DNA of 64,000 nucleotides, taken from the NCBI GenBank assembly GCA_019914995.1, contig CM034131.1, forward strand, positions 9,146,501 through 9,210,500. The letters run 5' to 3'. Positions 30,101 through 45,911 of this stretch are shown here, piece by piece. This stretch comes from Acanthochlamys bracteata (taxonomy: Eukaryota; Streptophyta; Magnoliopsida; Pandanales; Velloziaceae). The position numbers were made by a program, and so were the translations under genes. The notes under the pieces are model-generated. The model had not been told where the DNA came from. It saw nothing but the letters and a program-made list of their open reading frames with translations, and ran no database searches. The stretch's first letter is position 1. Every line of letters starts with the position of its first letter.

Positions 30101-33100
30101 CCGCTGCTTTCTTCCAGTATGCACCCAATCTGATATCCAGCCACGCCATCATTTAAGGCGTGAGAGCATGCATGCGCTCCACTTTGTACACTAGCTTCTA
30201 TAAAGGTACTGCTAGCAAGGTCATCTACTGGTAGGGGATATTCACCAGATTTTAGGGTATCAACTTGATACATGCTGCCACAGCAAATCTCCACTTCACG
30301 CAGAATATTAGAATTTTCAGTAACACTAGAAAGCTCATTCCTTAATTGAAGAACCGGATTTTCTTCCTCATCAGATGAAAACAAATTGACTGCAGATCTA
30401 GGTGCATAGACCTGGGGACTGTCAAGTGATCTCTTACTTAGATTGTTAGACAATATCTCTATATTTATGACGTCAGAGGGAGAATCTGACACTGAAGCAT
30501 CTATCCCAGTGTTCAACCTACTCGCATAACATTCAACCAAATATTGAGAGTCATCTCCATGACAAACCTGGAGCTTAGGAACTCCAATCGAAGGTAAAGA
30601 TGGCGAAAGAGGTCTTTCCATCGCGTTCCTATACCTTCCCTCGTCAACATCATCATCAAGATTAAGAGGCTTTAGAAAATCTCCAGCAAGAATATCCTCA
30701 AAAGAAAATAAAGAAGCTCGTTCATTACCATCCTTCCTAAGTGGTTCCATAAGGCTATGCATATTCGTTTCCACTTCAAGAGGGTTTCCAGGTTCAATGG
30801 ATAAGCATGGGCCGTCATGGCCCCCAGATGCAGCCTTGTTCTGCCTACTGTCCTTACAATCTCTTCGCTGCAAGCTCTCATTCTCTCTCAATTCAACACC
30901 ACTCAGTGCTAAAGTTTCCTCCATAGTCTTCGGAAACAAGAGATTATTCTTGTAACATAACCGCTCAACAGATTCTCGAGAATCTTGGGTCTTTCTTTTC
31001 TTCCTGATATAGGTAGGAACCTGCTCAATAACTTCAATTATGTCTCCAACATCTCTAAAATCAAAACCTCTGTGGGAATCTTTTACTTCAACTTCAACAC
31101 CTCCTTCTAACCTTTTTTGTTTCTTTACCAAATGTGGGATTGGAACATCAGGCTTATGGTTAGAGTTCTTCGCAGAATTGGCCAATTTGCTAACAGCAAA
31201 AGCATCCACCCCCTGTGCGCCCATGAATTTTCTATCAGTACAAGTGGAGGTAGTGGAACATATTGCTGAACTGTGTGACTTTTTGTTGATAGAATCTCCA
31301 ATTGGAGAGTCCAACTCACAATCAGTACCTGAGGCTAACCTGCTACAGCTTCCTCCAGATAACACCAAGCCGCTGCGTTCTCCTGTTCTATCAACTTGAC
31401 CATCACAGCATGCGGTGTCACGATTGGATCTTCCGGTAACAAGAGAAGCTCCCTGCAAAGAAAAATCCAAGTTCAGTATACACTGAAAATCAAAACTCTG
31501 ATAACCTATGATTGAATATGCAAAATGAAACTTATCAGGATGTCTAACAGTCTCAAAATTAACAGATAGACTGATCTTCCCAGGTTCATTTTAATAGAAG
31601 ACTGAGATGACACAAACAGAAAAGTGAAGTCAGGCTTGTCATAAAAGTGAATATCAACACTATGAGGGATTAATTTCGAGAAGGTAAAATGATATTCTTA
31701 ACACACATATATGCACACATATAGATACTTACAGGTGAAACTAAAATCATGATGAGCTTCTTGCAACGCATCATATAAAATTCAATTCAGTGACAGATCC
31801 AAGTAGATGCTATGCTAAAACAAAACAGCATTTAGATGCAAGCAGCAGAAACCACTGTATAAGTTCAAGAACATAATATCTAAAACGTGCTGTATAGATA
31901 CATACATGCACGTGATACATATACATAACATCAGATAGACGGCATATTTAGTTTCTCCAGGTAAATTAACAGACAGCCATTTTAATATACACTTTTATTT
32001 ACTTAAATATGGATTTGCATGTCTTATACTTGTGTCTTCGTGAGTACTGAGAACACACACACACACACATACACACACGCACGCATGCAAAGGTAAGCAT
32101 ATATTGCAGCATCAAATTTTTGCACACAGAACAAAAGCCAAAGTAAACAAACTTCAATTAGATGATAAAAAGACCTGATATAAGCATGCAAATAACTACT
32201 AAGCAATAAAGGGAGTGAACAAACCTTGTCTTTGCCATGTGTACCTTCTATGTAAGATGAGAGATGGCCATCAAGTATGCTGAAGTGTGACGAAATTTGC
32301 CCAAAATGCTCCTTGAACAGGCGTAGTTCCTGTCTCACAAAACTTAATTCAGCCTTCTCGAGCTTCGCTATCTTTTTGTAATGCCTTGATTTGTTCTTTT
32401 CCAGTTTAAGCTGCTCTTTCAACAGCTTAGGTACAGGGGCTTCAATCTTGGCTCTATCATAGACTTTGTTGCATATGTGACCCAAGCATCCCATTTGACT
32501 CCCTGAGATGATGTCTTTTACTTTCTTCTGAAGTTCTTCAACCTTTTCCTTCTCCCCTTCTAATTTTTTAAGCAAATTATCTACTTTAGCTTTTTCGTCC
32601 ATTGTTCTCTTACTTTCTACTAGAGAAAGCTTGATTTGCTCTTCCAATTTCACCTTCTCCAACTCCGCACGTTTCTTCTCTCTGTTAGCTTTTTGCTTCT
32701 CATCTTCAACTTTTCGACTCAACTCATCTACTTTTGACTTCTCAGCCATCCATTTCTCTCTCACTTCATAAGCTTCCTTTTTCACCTTTTCCAAGCAAAA
32801 CCTGCATTCTGTGGCAATGCTTCTTTCACTCTCTGCATGCCTCTTTGCTTCTTCAGCTTTGCTCTTTTCCAATTTAACTAGCTTCCATGCCTCTGCAGCT
32901 TTCATCTTCTCATTCTCAGCTTTCTTCTTCTCAGCATCTGCCCTCTTCTTCTCTTTTTCAAGGAACTCCTTAAGTCTTGCAAGTTCTGCCTCTTTTTCTG
33001 AGATTTGTGCATTACGTAGGTTCCTTTCTTCATGATGCAGATCTGTCACAAGTTCACGCTTCTGATAGGAGGAAATCTCAGTCTTCAAGAGTTGAATCTC

Positions 33101-34023
33101 TTTCTCCAACTCAGTTCGGATGCTGGACTCGTTTGATGTCTCCTCCACCTTCTCAGCCCATTGCCGCAATACCTCTTTATATGCTGGATCAGATAGAGAT
33201 TGAGGTCATATAACAAAACTACAGAAAATCGCATTGAAATAATAATGTTCATAAAAATTTGGTGTCATAAAGTATGGTTGTGAGAGAACTTCATTCTAAG
33301 ATGTAAAGAATATGAATCCATTCCAAGAATCATAACAATTTGGTACCAAGTTAGAGTAAGTTTCCATTTAAAGGAATGTCCAACTCAATTACTTATTTCA
33401 CAACTTAAACTTCAAATTGTGTTTTGTACCTTAAACATTAGAAGAATACTAGAAGTACTTGTCTTTGTTGTTCACCAAGCAAACTGTGACAAACGGTAAA
33501 CAAGGTGTCAAGGCTTAGGCACAGAATATGTGCAGCCAAAGTATTCACATCTACTCAGTAAATATACTGAACTTACTATGAAAAATTCACTAAGAGACAA
33601 GCTTGAGACTTTCCTCAAGAAACTCGCAATTTTCAGTAATGCACAAGTTTATAGCATCAATTTTCAAAATTTGCATCGATCAATAAGAATTCAAAAACCT
33701 TACAACTCACCACTATCTAGTCGTTGATTCTCAGTCTCCAATCCAACTTTCTGCTCCTTGAGTTGCTTATTTTCCCTCTCCAACTTAATTGTTTGATCTT
33801 GCAGAAGCTTCACTGCTTTCCTCAGAGCATTTCGACCTTCCTTCAGCTCCTGAAACTTCTTTCTAATCTGGTAAAATACGTAGAAAACCACCACGAATCA
33901 ATCCAACCAGCTAAACCACAAAAAATCCTTCAAAACTGAGAAAATGAAGAAATCAAGACACCGACTCACCTCATCGCAACAAGGATTGGATGAATCCGAA
34001 CCTAAAACAACGTCCGCTGCCAT
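27157..34023 (-). CDS. EMB1611: EMB1611/MEE22-like coiled-coil protein
   Basis: Nine exons on the minus strand join in frame to 1396 residues: 34023-33970, 33867-33711, 33183-32225, 31452-30033, 29915-29651, 29514-29384, 29219-28510, 28190-28078 and 27538-27157. It starts MAADVVLGSDSSNPCCDE. Residues about 19-360 are a long, highly charged coiled coil rich in Lys, Glu and Ala. The middle (about 390-860, one 1.4-kb exon) is serine- and acid-rich and probably disordered. The C-terminal third is hydrophobic and helical, with segments like LLVYREVMV and LAALFVLISQIAR. The N-terminal pattern (NPCC, then RNALRKAVKLL) and neighbour FAH gene match Arabidopsis EMB1611/MEE22, which is needed for embryo and shoot meristem development. 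Its biochemical role is unknown. The symbol rests on recognition from memory plus synteny. Confidence 0.87.
32052..32085. repeat. CA microsatellite
   Basis: Imperfect (CA)n run grading into CACGCACGCATG, inside intron 3 of the EMB1611-like gene. Confidence 0.9.
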
Positions 34024-34393
34024 TGTTCGGGATATTGAAGGATTGAAGTAAATTGCTTTTCTGAATCAATGGATCAGAACAGAAATTAGGGTTTCAAACA
34101 AGTAACGAAGAAAACCATGGACCAAACCATAGACGAAGAAAGGTTTAACATAAACCCTCTGAATAGAAACAAGCGCTCAATTAATAGATGGGCAGAATTG
34201 GAATAACGCTTTAATTTCACGAACTTTATATTGAGCCTTTTTACTGATATTAATAGGCCAAAAGCCCAATGTAATGAGGCAACTATGATCAATTAAATAA
34301 ATTTATGGGAGACTTGTTTTGCAAAAGAAAAATTGTCCTGTGATTCTCTCGCCGCCGTGCTCCACCGTCCCGCCGCCGCTGTAACGGCGGAGA
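34024..34393. promoter_or_regulatory. Putative bidirectional promoter
   Basis: Only 370 bp separates the EMB1611-like ATG (minus, 34023) from the ATG of a small plus-strand gene (34394). The region has no clear TATA on either strand. A GC-rich CGCCGCC-containing stretch lies at about 34349-34392, in the probable leader of the plus-strand gene. Confidence 0.45.
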
Positions 34394-36077
34394 ATGGCGC
34401 GTGACTACATGAAGGAAGACGAGGTACTAGCGATCAAATCTCTTCGCTGCATCATCCTACCTCAATCCTGCTTGTTTGTTTTGTTTTTTTTTCCTAAATT
34501 TGAATCTCTCTGTTTCGTAGAATTGGAATTTTGGTGATCTAGTTGATTGTTTTCGTAATATCTGTGTTGTTGATTGATTTGCTAGACTGTCAAAGATATA
34601 CAAGAACTTTTAAGAGGCTTTCCCCTGAACATGAAGTGTGGTTCTTTGCTTCTGTTGTAATGCTGGATTTAGTAAAATTTCAATTCATTGCTCTACTTCA
34701 TGCGATTGCAATAGAACTACTTCAGATTTTGCTGCCTTTTCTATATTCTTTGAGGAAATTCATAATGTCCATTTCATATGTTCCTCTGCATGCTCTGCTA
34801 TCTCATATGCCAACAAAGTTCCAGAAATTGAGATGGTAAAGTATTTAAGAATTGTAACCTCCTGAATTCAGTGATCTTGATGGGTGAATTCATAGTGTGA
34901 GTTTTCTCATTCTTTGTCTGCGTGGTGAACTATGAAAAATAAAAAGCAAGTTGATATCACCAGTCAGTGACTTGACCACATTAAAACACTTAGAAATGCA
35001 TGAAATTTCTATTAACAAGAGTGATTTTTAAGAGGAAGGGGAGATTTGTCTCTGCGTTGCCTCCACCTTGGCCTATCCTCTTTCAACGCCTCATAGATCC
35101 AGACTAAATCTGCCCCGTCAATTTCAAGCCCTATTCTTGCAAGCTGGAAGCTATCTTTTGATACTCCCTTGTCACAAGTGGTTTTCTTTTCGATTCTTTT
35201 GCTTTAATTACCATAAACCATAGAAAAGATTGTTCTTTGTCCTTCTTATCAGTATGGTGGTTGTGGTTGAGTACATCTTAGAAGTTCAGTACTGACTCTT
35301 TGCAACACCTCCTCTTTTTACAGCAGGTGATGTCTATGAATAGGTACATGCTTCAGGTAAATCATCTGTTTATGTTCTTTTTGAAAGAATATTATTACGA
35401 TTGTTGATATTTCTAGCCATATAAGTTGCAACATTGCGTGTCTATACGTTATTTGCAATAAAACATGCTATCTGCACCTTTACACTGATGCTTTGTGATG
35501 ATTCCAATCTCTGGCTATCATTTTTAAATTTTGTTTAGGCATTTGAACCACCACTAGACATGAGCCATAATGTGTATGAGGAAAGAGAAAGTTTTCGCTC
35601 AAGGGAACCATTAACCAAACGCGTCACCGAACTCTTGGGAAATAGGTGTTTGCTCAGGTCCATGTAGGTCAACCAATGCAAATGATATTTGTGTTTCTGA
35701 TAATGCTTCTGCAGAAGAGAGTGGCTCATCATATTGTTGCAAATAAGTGAGGAGAAAGACATGCCTGAAAGTGTGTCTTCAAACTTAAATTTGCGTTCTT
35801 CATTGGGAAAGTATTGCCTATTGACAACAGTTGTCTTCGGAATCAGCAGAAGGAGATGCATTTGGAGAGTTACAGTAAGTCCAAGATGGAGTGACCTGTA
35901 ACAACTGAAGAGCAGGATGCATCATGTACTGCTTGTGGAGATGTGAAGTTCAATTTGGTTGCAAACTTTCAAACAGATAGGAGGGTTTTTACAATCCAAC
36001 TGGATACACAATCTGTGGTCAAGGGAAGCCCTCTTCCCTTACTCTATAAGGAGACTCTTCTTAAAAAATATATTTGA
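34394..36077 (+). CDS. Small gene of unknown function, possibly truncated
   Basis: Not recognised. Three exon-like pieces join in phase 0 with GT-AG borders: 34394-34423 (MARDYMKEDE), 35327-35356 (VMSMNRYMLQ) and 35539-35645 or on to a stop at 35667 (AFEPPLDMSHNVYEER... TKRVTELLGNR). Read through to the stop it gives 62 residues. A donor GTGTTT follows NR, so further splicing is possible. Two later stretches look protein-like: about 35741-35890 and about 35896-36077 (TEEQDASCTACGDVKFNLV...). The first two exons are only 30 nt each. It starts 370 bp from the EMB1611-like gene in the opposite direction. It may be a real small gene or a decaying one. Confidence 0.4.
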
Positions 36078-36169
36078 GCTGAACCTGGATGACCTTATCC
36101 CCGGATATAAACATGTGTCATATCTGTAGCCTCTCCTTCTTGCATTTTAAGTCCATCCCGGCTTCTGCA

Positions 36170-36540
36170 ACTTCATGAACCTTTGACATCAAATATAGGG
36201 TAACCAGAATTGTCATAGATCCAACTCAAAGAGGTGGTGTGACATGCTCCTAGTAGTGCACCCCATATGCCAGCATCTGCCTTAAGTGACATACTTACAG
36301 CAAGATTCAATGCTTTGTCTACCCTTCCAGCACGGCCATGTAGATCAACGATGCAAGCGTAGTGCTCCATCCTAGTAATGATCCCTTAATAAGTGATGTG
36401 GTCGGGCTTATGACCCGCTTTGTCCATCTGGTGAAACAAATTTAAGGAATCCTTAACAAGACCATGTGCCCTGTAGGCTGAAGAAATAAGGCTATTCCAT
36501 GAGACTTCGTTCGCGCATTGAATCGAAAACGTAGCACGCA
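36170..36540 (-). pseudogene. PPR gene fragment
   Basis: On the minus strand the upper part reads NEVSWNSLISSAYRAHGLVK, DSLNLFHQMDKAGHKPDHIT, then a stop and a gap. It resumes with [20 protein letters not shown] and [11 protein letters not shown], typical of the last PPR repeats before an E motif. The usual linker (about 20-25 residues) between these two parts is deleted and nothing matches on either side. It is not part of the PPR gene at 18.4 kb, whose sequence differs. Confidence 0.82.
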
Positions 36541-37071
36541 GCAGCAAATAAGTCTGCTGCTAATGAATGGATTGATTGGAAAAATGTGATCTTTGAGATG
36601 CGATTGAATGTGTAATGCTTATAAAACCAGTCTTTTATCTAGAGAAAATTTCTTCTTAAATTTCTAAACAGGGGTCCTTTAAAACTTTATGTTCACTGTT
36701 TAAATTTAAACCGTCAGAGTTCAGACTATCGTAGTTTTTCAACAGGGTAGAATTCTACTCTTATTTTTACGCCATACTTTCAATAAATCTTCAATTGCAA
36801 TATGAGAAAGCTAGATATAAAACAATTTCTTAATAAACTAATTATTCATGCGAAAATTTTAAATACGAATTCCTCGATGTTATATGAATCAAGTACGATA
36901 GTTCAAAATTCTTTGTATAAAAAGCTGAACTGTTGAAACTAATACAACCATAGACAAGGAGATATTTTGATGGATGATAACAAATGGCATAGGAGAAGAA
37001 CCTAATCACAGTAACATACACTTTCGTAATCTCTCTTGAACTATGACAGAAGAAATGAATGAGTGCATAGA
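36541..37071. other. Spacer and 3' flank of the FAH gene
   Basis: AT-rich; expected to include the 3' UTR of the fatty acid hydroxylase gene. No coding region seen. Confidence 0.35.
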
Positions 37072-38337
37072 TCAACTGCTCTTTCCAGAAACTCTTGGTG
37101 GGGGTAGTGTTTGGAATACTATATCCCAGAGTGATGAAGTTATACCGAACCCCTTGGACTGAACTCTGAAGTGATGGTTCAGATGATAACGCTGGTACAT
37201 AAAAAATGACAGCGGTGAGCGTATGCTTGGCGAAATACCAAGTTGCAAAGAAGTTCTACTTCTAAACTTGAAGAGTTTTAAATGATACCTTAAGATTACG
37301 AGCAGGGTCTTTGGATGGTTGTCCATGATGCAAGTAGTAGTGAGTGCAGTCATACATCACATAACCTAACAAGACACCTGCAAACAATGGGGGTGTTGTT
37401 GTAGGGTTTGACACTATCCTCAAAAGGTTCCAAAACTACAGGAGGAGTATAAGAGAAGAACCAGTTAGTTTAGAATTAATAACCACAATACAGAGAAAAG
37501 AAATGAAGCTACGATTTTTCATCCTAACTACAATTATCTTTTACGAAATAACAACAGTATATAAAGGATGAAACGAAACATAATCATAATATATAGCATG
37601 CTGCATCCTATATAAGGTGAAAGCGCACCGGTATGCATAGGATGGCAGTTGCAGCAGGGGGAAACACAAGGCGCAGACCATCCATAGGGTGCTTGTGATG
37701 GCATCCATGAAGAAGATAGTGTAGAGTGTTTGCCCTGAAGCATCACCATATGTAAGAGCTCATTGCATACACACTTGTCATTTAATGATTCACATGAATA
37801 AAATGTGCACCAACCAATATGATTTTGTTTTCATATGGAAAAGGAAACGATGTAAAGTATATTCCATCAATGTCCAAAGAAGTATTCCGCTTGCAACTGT
37901 GACTGCCACCTGAGGTAACGGCATACCCATTCGCAGAGATTTGAAACTAAGCCAACATACAACTGGCAACCATACCAAAGGAATTACCCACCATTTGGTT
38001 CGTGTTAAGATCTAAAGATTTGTAGTCACAAAATTAATCAAGTAATATATTTGTATAGAACACTGAAATTTTACTTCTAGAAGAGGAATGCTAAGTACCT
38101 CTAAGTAATTGTTTTCAAAGAAGCGTGGTCCTTCTTTGCTCACAATGGGTTTGTGAACCCATTCCTTATAAGCATCACCAAGATGGCCAACCTGCATGAT
38201 TTTAAAGAGGAATCCTAAAATTTCACTAGCATAGTTTATATTAAGGCATGACCTCTCTAAGCTAAAAAAAAAGACTAGAGAATCACCTGGAATACAACGG
38301 GCTTGCTAAAGTCTACTTCAAATTCTTTAGCAACCAT
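37072..38337 (-). CDS. FAH1: Fatty acid 2-hydroxylase (sphingolipid alpha-hydroxylase)
   Basis: Six exons on the minus strand join to 237 residues: 38337-38287, 38191-38099, 38011-37815, 37734-37629, 37435-37289 and 37191-37072. This equals the length I recall for Arabidopsis FAH1. The start is MVAKEFEVDFSKPVVFQVGH. Two hydrophobic pairs flank di-iron histidine boxes: LHRFLFH, LHGCHHKHPMD, HYYLHHG and YHLNHHF. Plant FAH enzymes sit in the ER membrane, lack a fused cytochrome b5 domain and instead use free cytochrome b5 to add a 2-hydroxyl to very-long-chain fatty acids of sphingolipids. Bax inhibitor-1 interacts with them in Arabidopsis. Its place beside the EMB1611-like gene mirrors At2g34770/At2g34780. 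The choice between FAH1 and FAH2 rests partly on that synteny. Confidence 0.93.
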
Positions 38338-39799
38338 ATTGGTACCTGAGCAGATACTACAACATATAAATGATGGATGGGTGTTAGACATCATTCAAAA
38401 AGCATGAAGCAAGATTAAGTTCGCCAAATAATTTAAAATCAAGACTTAAATACTGAAGTGGTCTACATCGAGGGGGAAAAACGATGGAGTTACAATCCTC
38501 CAACTACTTTGGATAAGAATAAAATCAGAGACAGGTTCCTTCGTAGTGAAAAGAATTGCACATTATAAAAAGAAACATTATGCCTGCAGAAAAATTTATA
38601 CATTTACTACGAAACTAGAGCCTAGCTTATATTCCAAAAACGCAAAATTGTCATTGTACAATGTCTGTCTTAATGCAAGGAGAAGCAATATCGTTCAACT
38701 CAAACTACATTTTATGCCAAACACAATGATTCCATTTTTTGAATTTTCAAGAAAACAAAAAGATTTTTTCTAAATGCAAAAGACTTCGTAAACTAAATCC
38801 TTCAAATTCCAACAGAAAAAAAAGGATCTTTTTCCATTTTCTGTAAACAAAAAAGTGGTAAACAAAACAAACAATGCAGCCTCTGAAAAGTACAACCAAG
38901 AATTGCCTATCAACCATATTCCAACCTTCTTGAGATCTCAACATAGAAGGAGAGGAACACACGAACCTTTTGTATTGCAGCTTTCAAACCGTTATTCCTC
39001 CACTCTCTCTCTCTCCCTCCCTAAAAAGAGAAGAGAGAGAGACTATTGATTGGAAAACAATTGGAAAGGTTGAATATATTGGTTGTTTTATTGCTGTTCT
39101 TCTTCTTCTTTGTTTGTTTGGTGTTATCTGTGAACCTAACGAGTTCATTCACTTCCCTGAGTATTTGTATTTCTACGGATGGCAAAAGAAAATTTTGGGC
39201 GACTGAAAACACGGAACAATTTCAAGCCAACGAATCTAAATTAGCCCGGGGGTAAGGGGAAACCCATTTTTATCAATCTCGCTAAAAAAAGTAACTTTGT
39301 TTTTTTTTTTTTTCTCTCTTCCTCTAAAACAACGCTTTTTTTCGTTCTTATAATTTAAATTTATCTTATAGGGCCACTCCATTCTTATTTTTTAAACAGT
39401 AAATTCTTAAAATTCAATCAATACTATTAAATATTAAAAGTACTAGTTAAAAATATACCGTTAAAATTTTAGTTCAAGATTACGAATTAACTTTGATTCA
39501 ACCACTTGTTTAGAATAGCGAAAAAAAAATAATATATTTTTTTTTATTTTTTTATTTTTTGTCATTTTTATCAAGTGACAAAATAGAAATCGATTATAAT
39601 TCGATTGAATTTAAATTTTATCTGTATATTTTTAATTCATAATTTTTTATATTTAATAGTGGAGATTAAATTTATAGATCATTCTAACTATATATCGAAA
39701 ATAAGTGGCTAAAAGTATTCTTAAGTCGTGAGTGTTTTTATCATTTTTCTATATAAATACATGTACCGGAATTCAATCTGAATATACTAGAATATTTAA
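38338..39799. other. FAH upstream region and AT-rich spacer
   Basis: Probably holds the FAH promoter, leader and perhaps a leader intron. A CT-rich run (CTCTCTCTCTCCCTCCC) is at about 39004-39023, followed by a purine-rich GAGAGAGAGA at about 39031-39040. No coding region is supported. Confidence 0.35.
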
Positions 39800-39807
39800 C
39801 TTGCATG

Positions 39808-40589
39808 CATTGTTGTCAGACCCAGATTGAACCGTCCGGGTTGACGATTTTACGGTAAACCGGTCCGAATTTGTAAAAAAATCGTTTATATAATTGACCC
39901 GTTTCGATCCGTTTGATCCGCTTCAATCCGGTCGACCTGCACGTCCGGGTCAAACTGGGTTGAATAAAGTTTTTTAAAAATTAATTAACAAAATTTAAAT
40001 TGATAATATATTTCATATAAAAATAATTATTAATAGTCTTATGTTGAAAAATAATATGTAGTTTAAATTTTGTATTTTGATGTGATAATGCAAAAATATA
40101 ATTGATTATGTCTTATTTGTAAATATCAAATTTTAATAATTTTTAAAATTTTATATTGTAAAATATTTAGACTCAAATATGTATACTAAAAAAATTATTT
40201 ATATCTCTTTTATGATTTATCTATTTTATAATTTTATTTTTTTCTAATCTCTTAATTTATTTAAATATTTCTCACTATAAATTTTCGTTGTTATTATTAT
40301 TATTAGTGGTGGTAATGCCATGGTGATAATATTTTAATTTTTGTTGTGATTGTTATTGCTGTTGTTGTTGATAGTAATATTATAGTAAAAATACTTTAAT
40401 TTTTTACTGTGATTGTTGTTGCTATTATTATTGTTAGTGCCATAATGACAGTAAGTTTTTTACTATGATTATTGTTACTATTAGTTAAAAATACTTTAAT
40501 ATTATTGACCCGACGGTTCATGTTGACCCGATAAGTTAATTCGAAAACTGTAACCCAGACAATTTTTCGGTTCGATTCTGACGACTATG
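39808..40589. mobile_element. hAT-type MITE with 8-bp target duplication
   Basis: 782 bp. The left end CATTGTTGTCAGACCC and the inverse of the right end, CATAGTCGTCAGAATC, form the start of imperfect terminal inverted repeats; GAACCG follows both a few bases further in. Perfect 8-bp direct repeats CTTGCATG flank it at 39800-39807 and 40590-40597. An 8-bp duplication and ends beginning CA are hallmarks of the hAT superfamily. The interior has no open frame and instead holds trinucleotide-rich stretches (TTATTATTATTATTAG, GTTGTTGTTG) and a repeated AAAATACTTTAAT string. Confidence 0.85.
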
Positions 40590-40597
40590 CTTGCATG

Positions 40598-42644
40598 TGT
40601 TGTGTATGTGTTGTGTGGTTTAGAATGGAATAGATTCTGAAGAGTTTTTCCTTTTTTTTAGAAGATATATAAAATAAGTTTCAAAAATATGAGTTTATAA
40701 AATCTGAATTATTAAAAATATATATTAAAATTTTACAATATAAACATAAAAAGTTATCTGAAAATAAATGTTTGACAAAAAAAATTATTTGGAATCATTT
40801 ACAGATAAATAAGCAAGCCTAAAAGAGGTGCATAGCGTTAACGTTTTTTTGAATTGTATGCTACCTATTTACCAACAAGTTAAGATTAAAATTTCCTCAA
40901 ATGGCATAATTCAAGACCGTTCAGAGCATGAATTAGCTCTCGGAGACTTAAAAGTAATAGACAAACCAATGAATAGTTATCAAGAAATTCCATTGAGGTA
41001 AAAACTGATGGTTTTACATTGCAGCATAATGAAGGCTTTGAAGAACAGTTCATCCCCTCTCATGGAGATTTTCTGCAATGAGCTATTTTTTAAATGCAAA
41101 GTAACAGAAAACTGGAACCAGCAACTAGTACATGCGTCAAGAAAGCTTCTTTATCATTGAGAATGACAGCATGATTCGATCTCCATTGCATTTGAAAGAT
41201 AACATAATCTTCTACCAGTTTAAGTTTGTTTACCAGAAAGCAGACTGAGGCTATCAACTGTAGCTTATCTAACAGCAAAACATATTTAGCTCAGACATGT
41301 ATAGCAGCAACAATTTTGCTTGCAGTCACAATGAACGATAACAACAAGACAGCAACCTTATATGAGCCTCAACTGTTTAACATGAATTCTTGAAGCTCTT
41401 CCAATTCCAACTAGGAAGGTCTGAGATGCAAGCTGTGCGACTAATAAAACCAATTATATCATTCCCTGAAGATAACATATCTAGCAATTTCGTTAGACAA
41501 TCTTGCCTTCGAATGAAACCAAGCCATCTTTTCCATGAGTCATTTATCACAGAAATGAACAAAAGCTTCTGTGCTCAGAATCTGAAAACACCAGCATTCA
41601 CGGGAGATAACGCTACAGACACTTGGGCAACAAGTGACGCTTCTCATTAAAATTCTATTCAAATAATTTCGTAAAAAAAATAATGCATAAAGCCAACTGC
41701 ATAAAATTGTAGCATGATATGTTTTTTTTTTGTAACAATGCTTCTCTTTCTTAGTTTAAAGTAGATAATAAACTCTTGTAATTATTTAGATATTTTGGAG
41801 TGATTTTTTAAAAAGAATTTTTCTGAAATGAAAATTATTTTTAAAATTTTTTTGAAAATAAGCTTTATATTTTTTATCAAATACTAATAATAATAATAAA
41901 TAATAATATTTTATTATATAATTTTTTATATTTTTTAAATTTAAAAAAGAAATGTATAAAATGTTTAAATAATTTATTAAAAAGCGTAAATAAAAATTAA
42001 AACTGAAAAGAAAATAATAAATACTCTTAAATATGATCTATATTTCATTAAATAACTTATATATTAAAAGCTACGTCAGTTAAAATCTTAGGCACCCCAT
42101 TAAAAATAAACTTCCGCGCAAGACACGAGATTAAATTATAGTTTGGTTTTAAAAATTATCTTCATCAAGTAAATAGCTTGCTTAGAAAAGTATTTGAACG
42201 AATACCATTTTCGAAACAATTATTTCGTTAGATAAAGCGTTCTTTTAGAAGGCATAGATACATTCAGTTGAGGGCAGATTGTCAAAAGAAACTAGTAAAA
42301 GGACACAAGTAGGAAGAGGATGGTAAGTGTAAAATCTAGTAAAATCTATACAAAGGGCTCGATTGCTGAAGAAACTAATTAAAGTAGCAAAATTTTTAAA
42401 ACGCACCAAAAGCAGTCGCCTTATTTTTCATTAATAAAAGCAGCACTAAAGCCTTCCACAATTTTCTGTTAAAATTGCTTTCGCCCTGTGAAAAAAGTAC
42501 TTTACAAGCATATGCTTTTGTACAAAAACTCACGAAAAAAGCTGACACGCAAACATTGAACGAGGAAAATTCACCACCAGAATACATCAAATCTCAAGTT
42601 GCAGCAAAATACAAATGTTTCTCATTTAGTTTCAGTTGAGAGAA
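40598..42644. other. Intergenic DNA with an A/T-rich MITE-like block
   Basis: No gene is recognised. About 41000-41650 is less AT-rich and gives modest open frames on both strands, but none resembles a known family. About 41795-42050 is an A/T-rich block of the kind seen at 62.5 kb, with GGAGTG near the left and ACTCTTAAATA near the right. The end is the beta-tubulin 3' UTR. Confidence 0.4.

Positions 42645-45911
<3,267 letters not shown>

Noticed and set aside
32811-33213. Hydrophobic plus-strand frames opposite the EMB1611 coiled coil
   Set aside because: The complement of a Glu/Lys-rich coiled coil naturally reads as Phe/Ser/Leu-rich; not a membrane protein gene.
41390-41650. 86-codon open frame in a less AT-rich patch
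   Set aside because: No recognisable domain, no ATG context or splice support, and the opposite strand gives a similar open frame.
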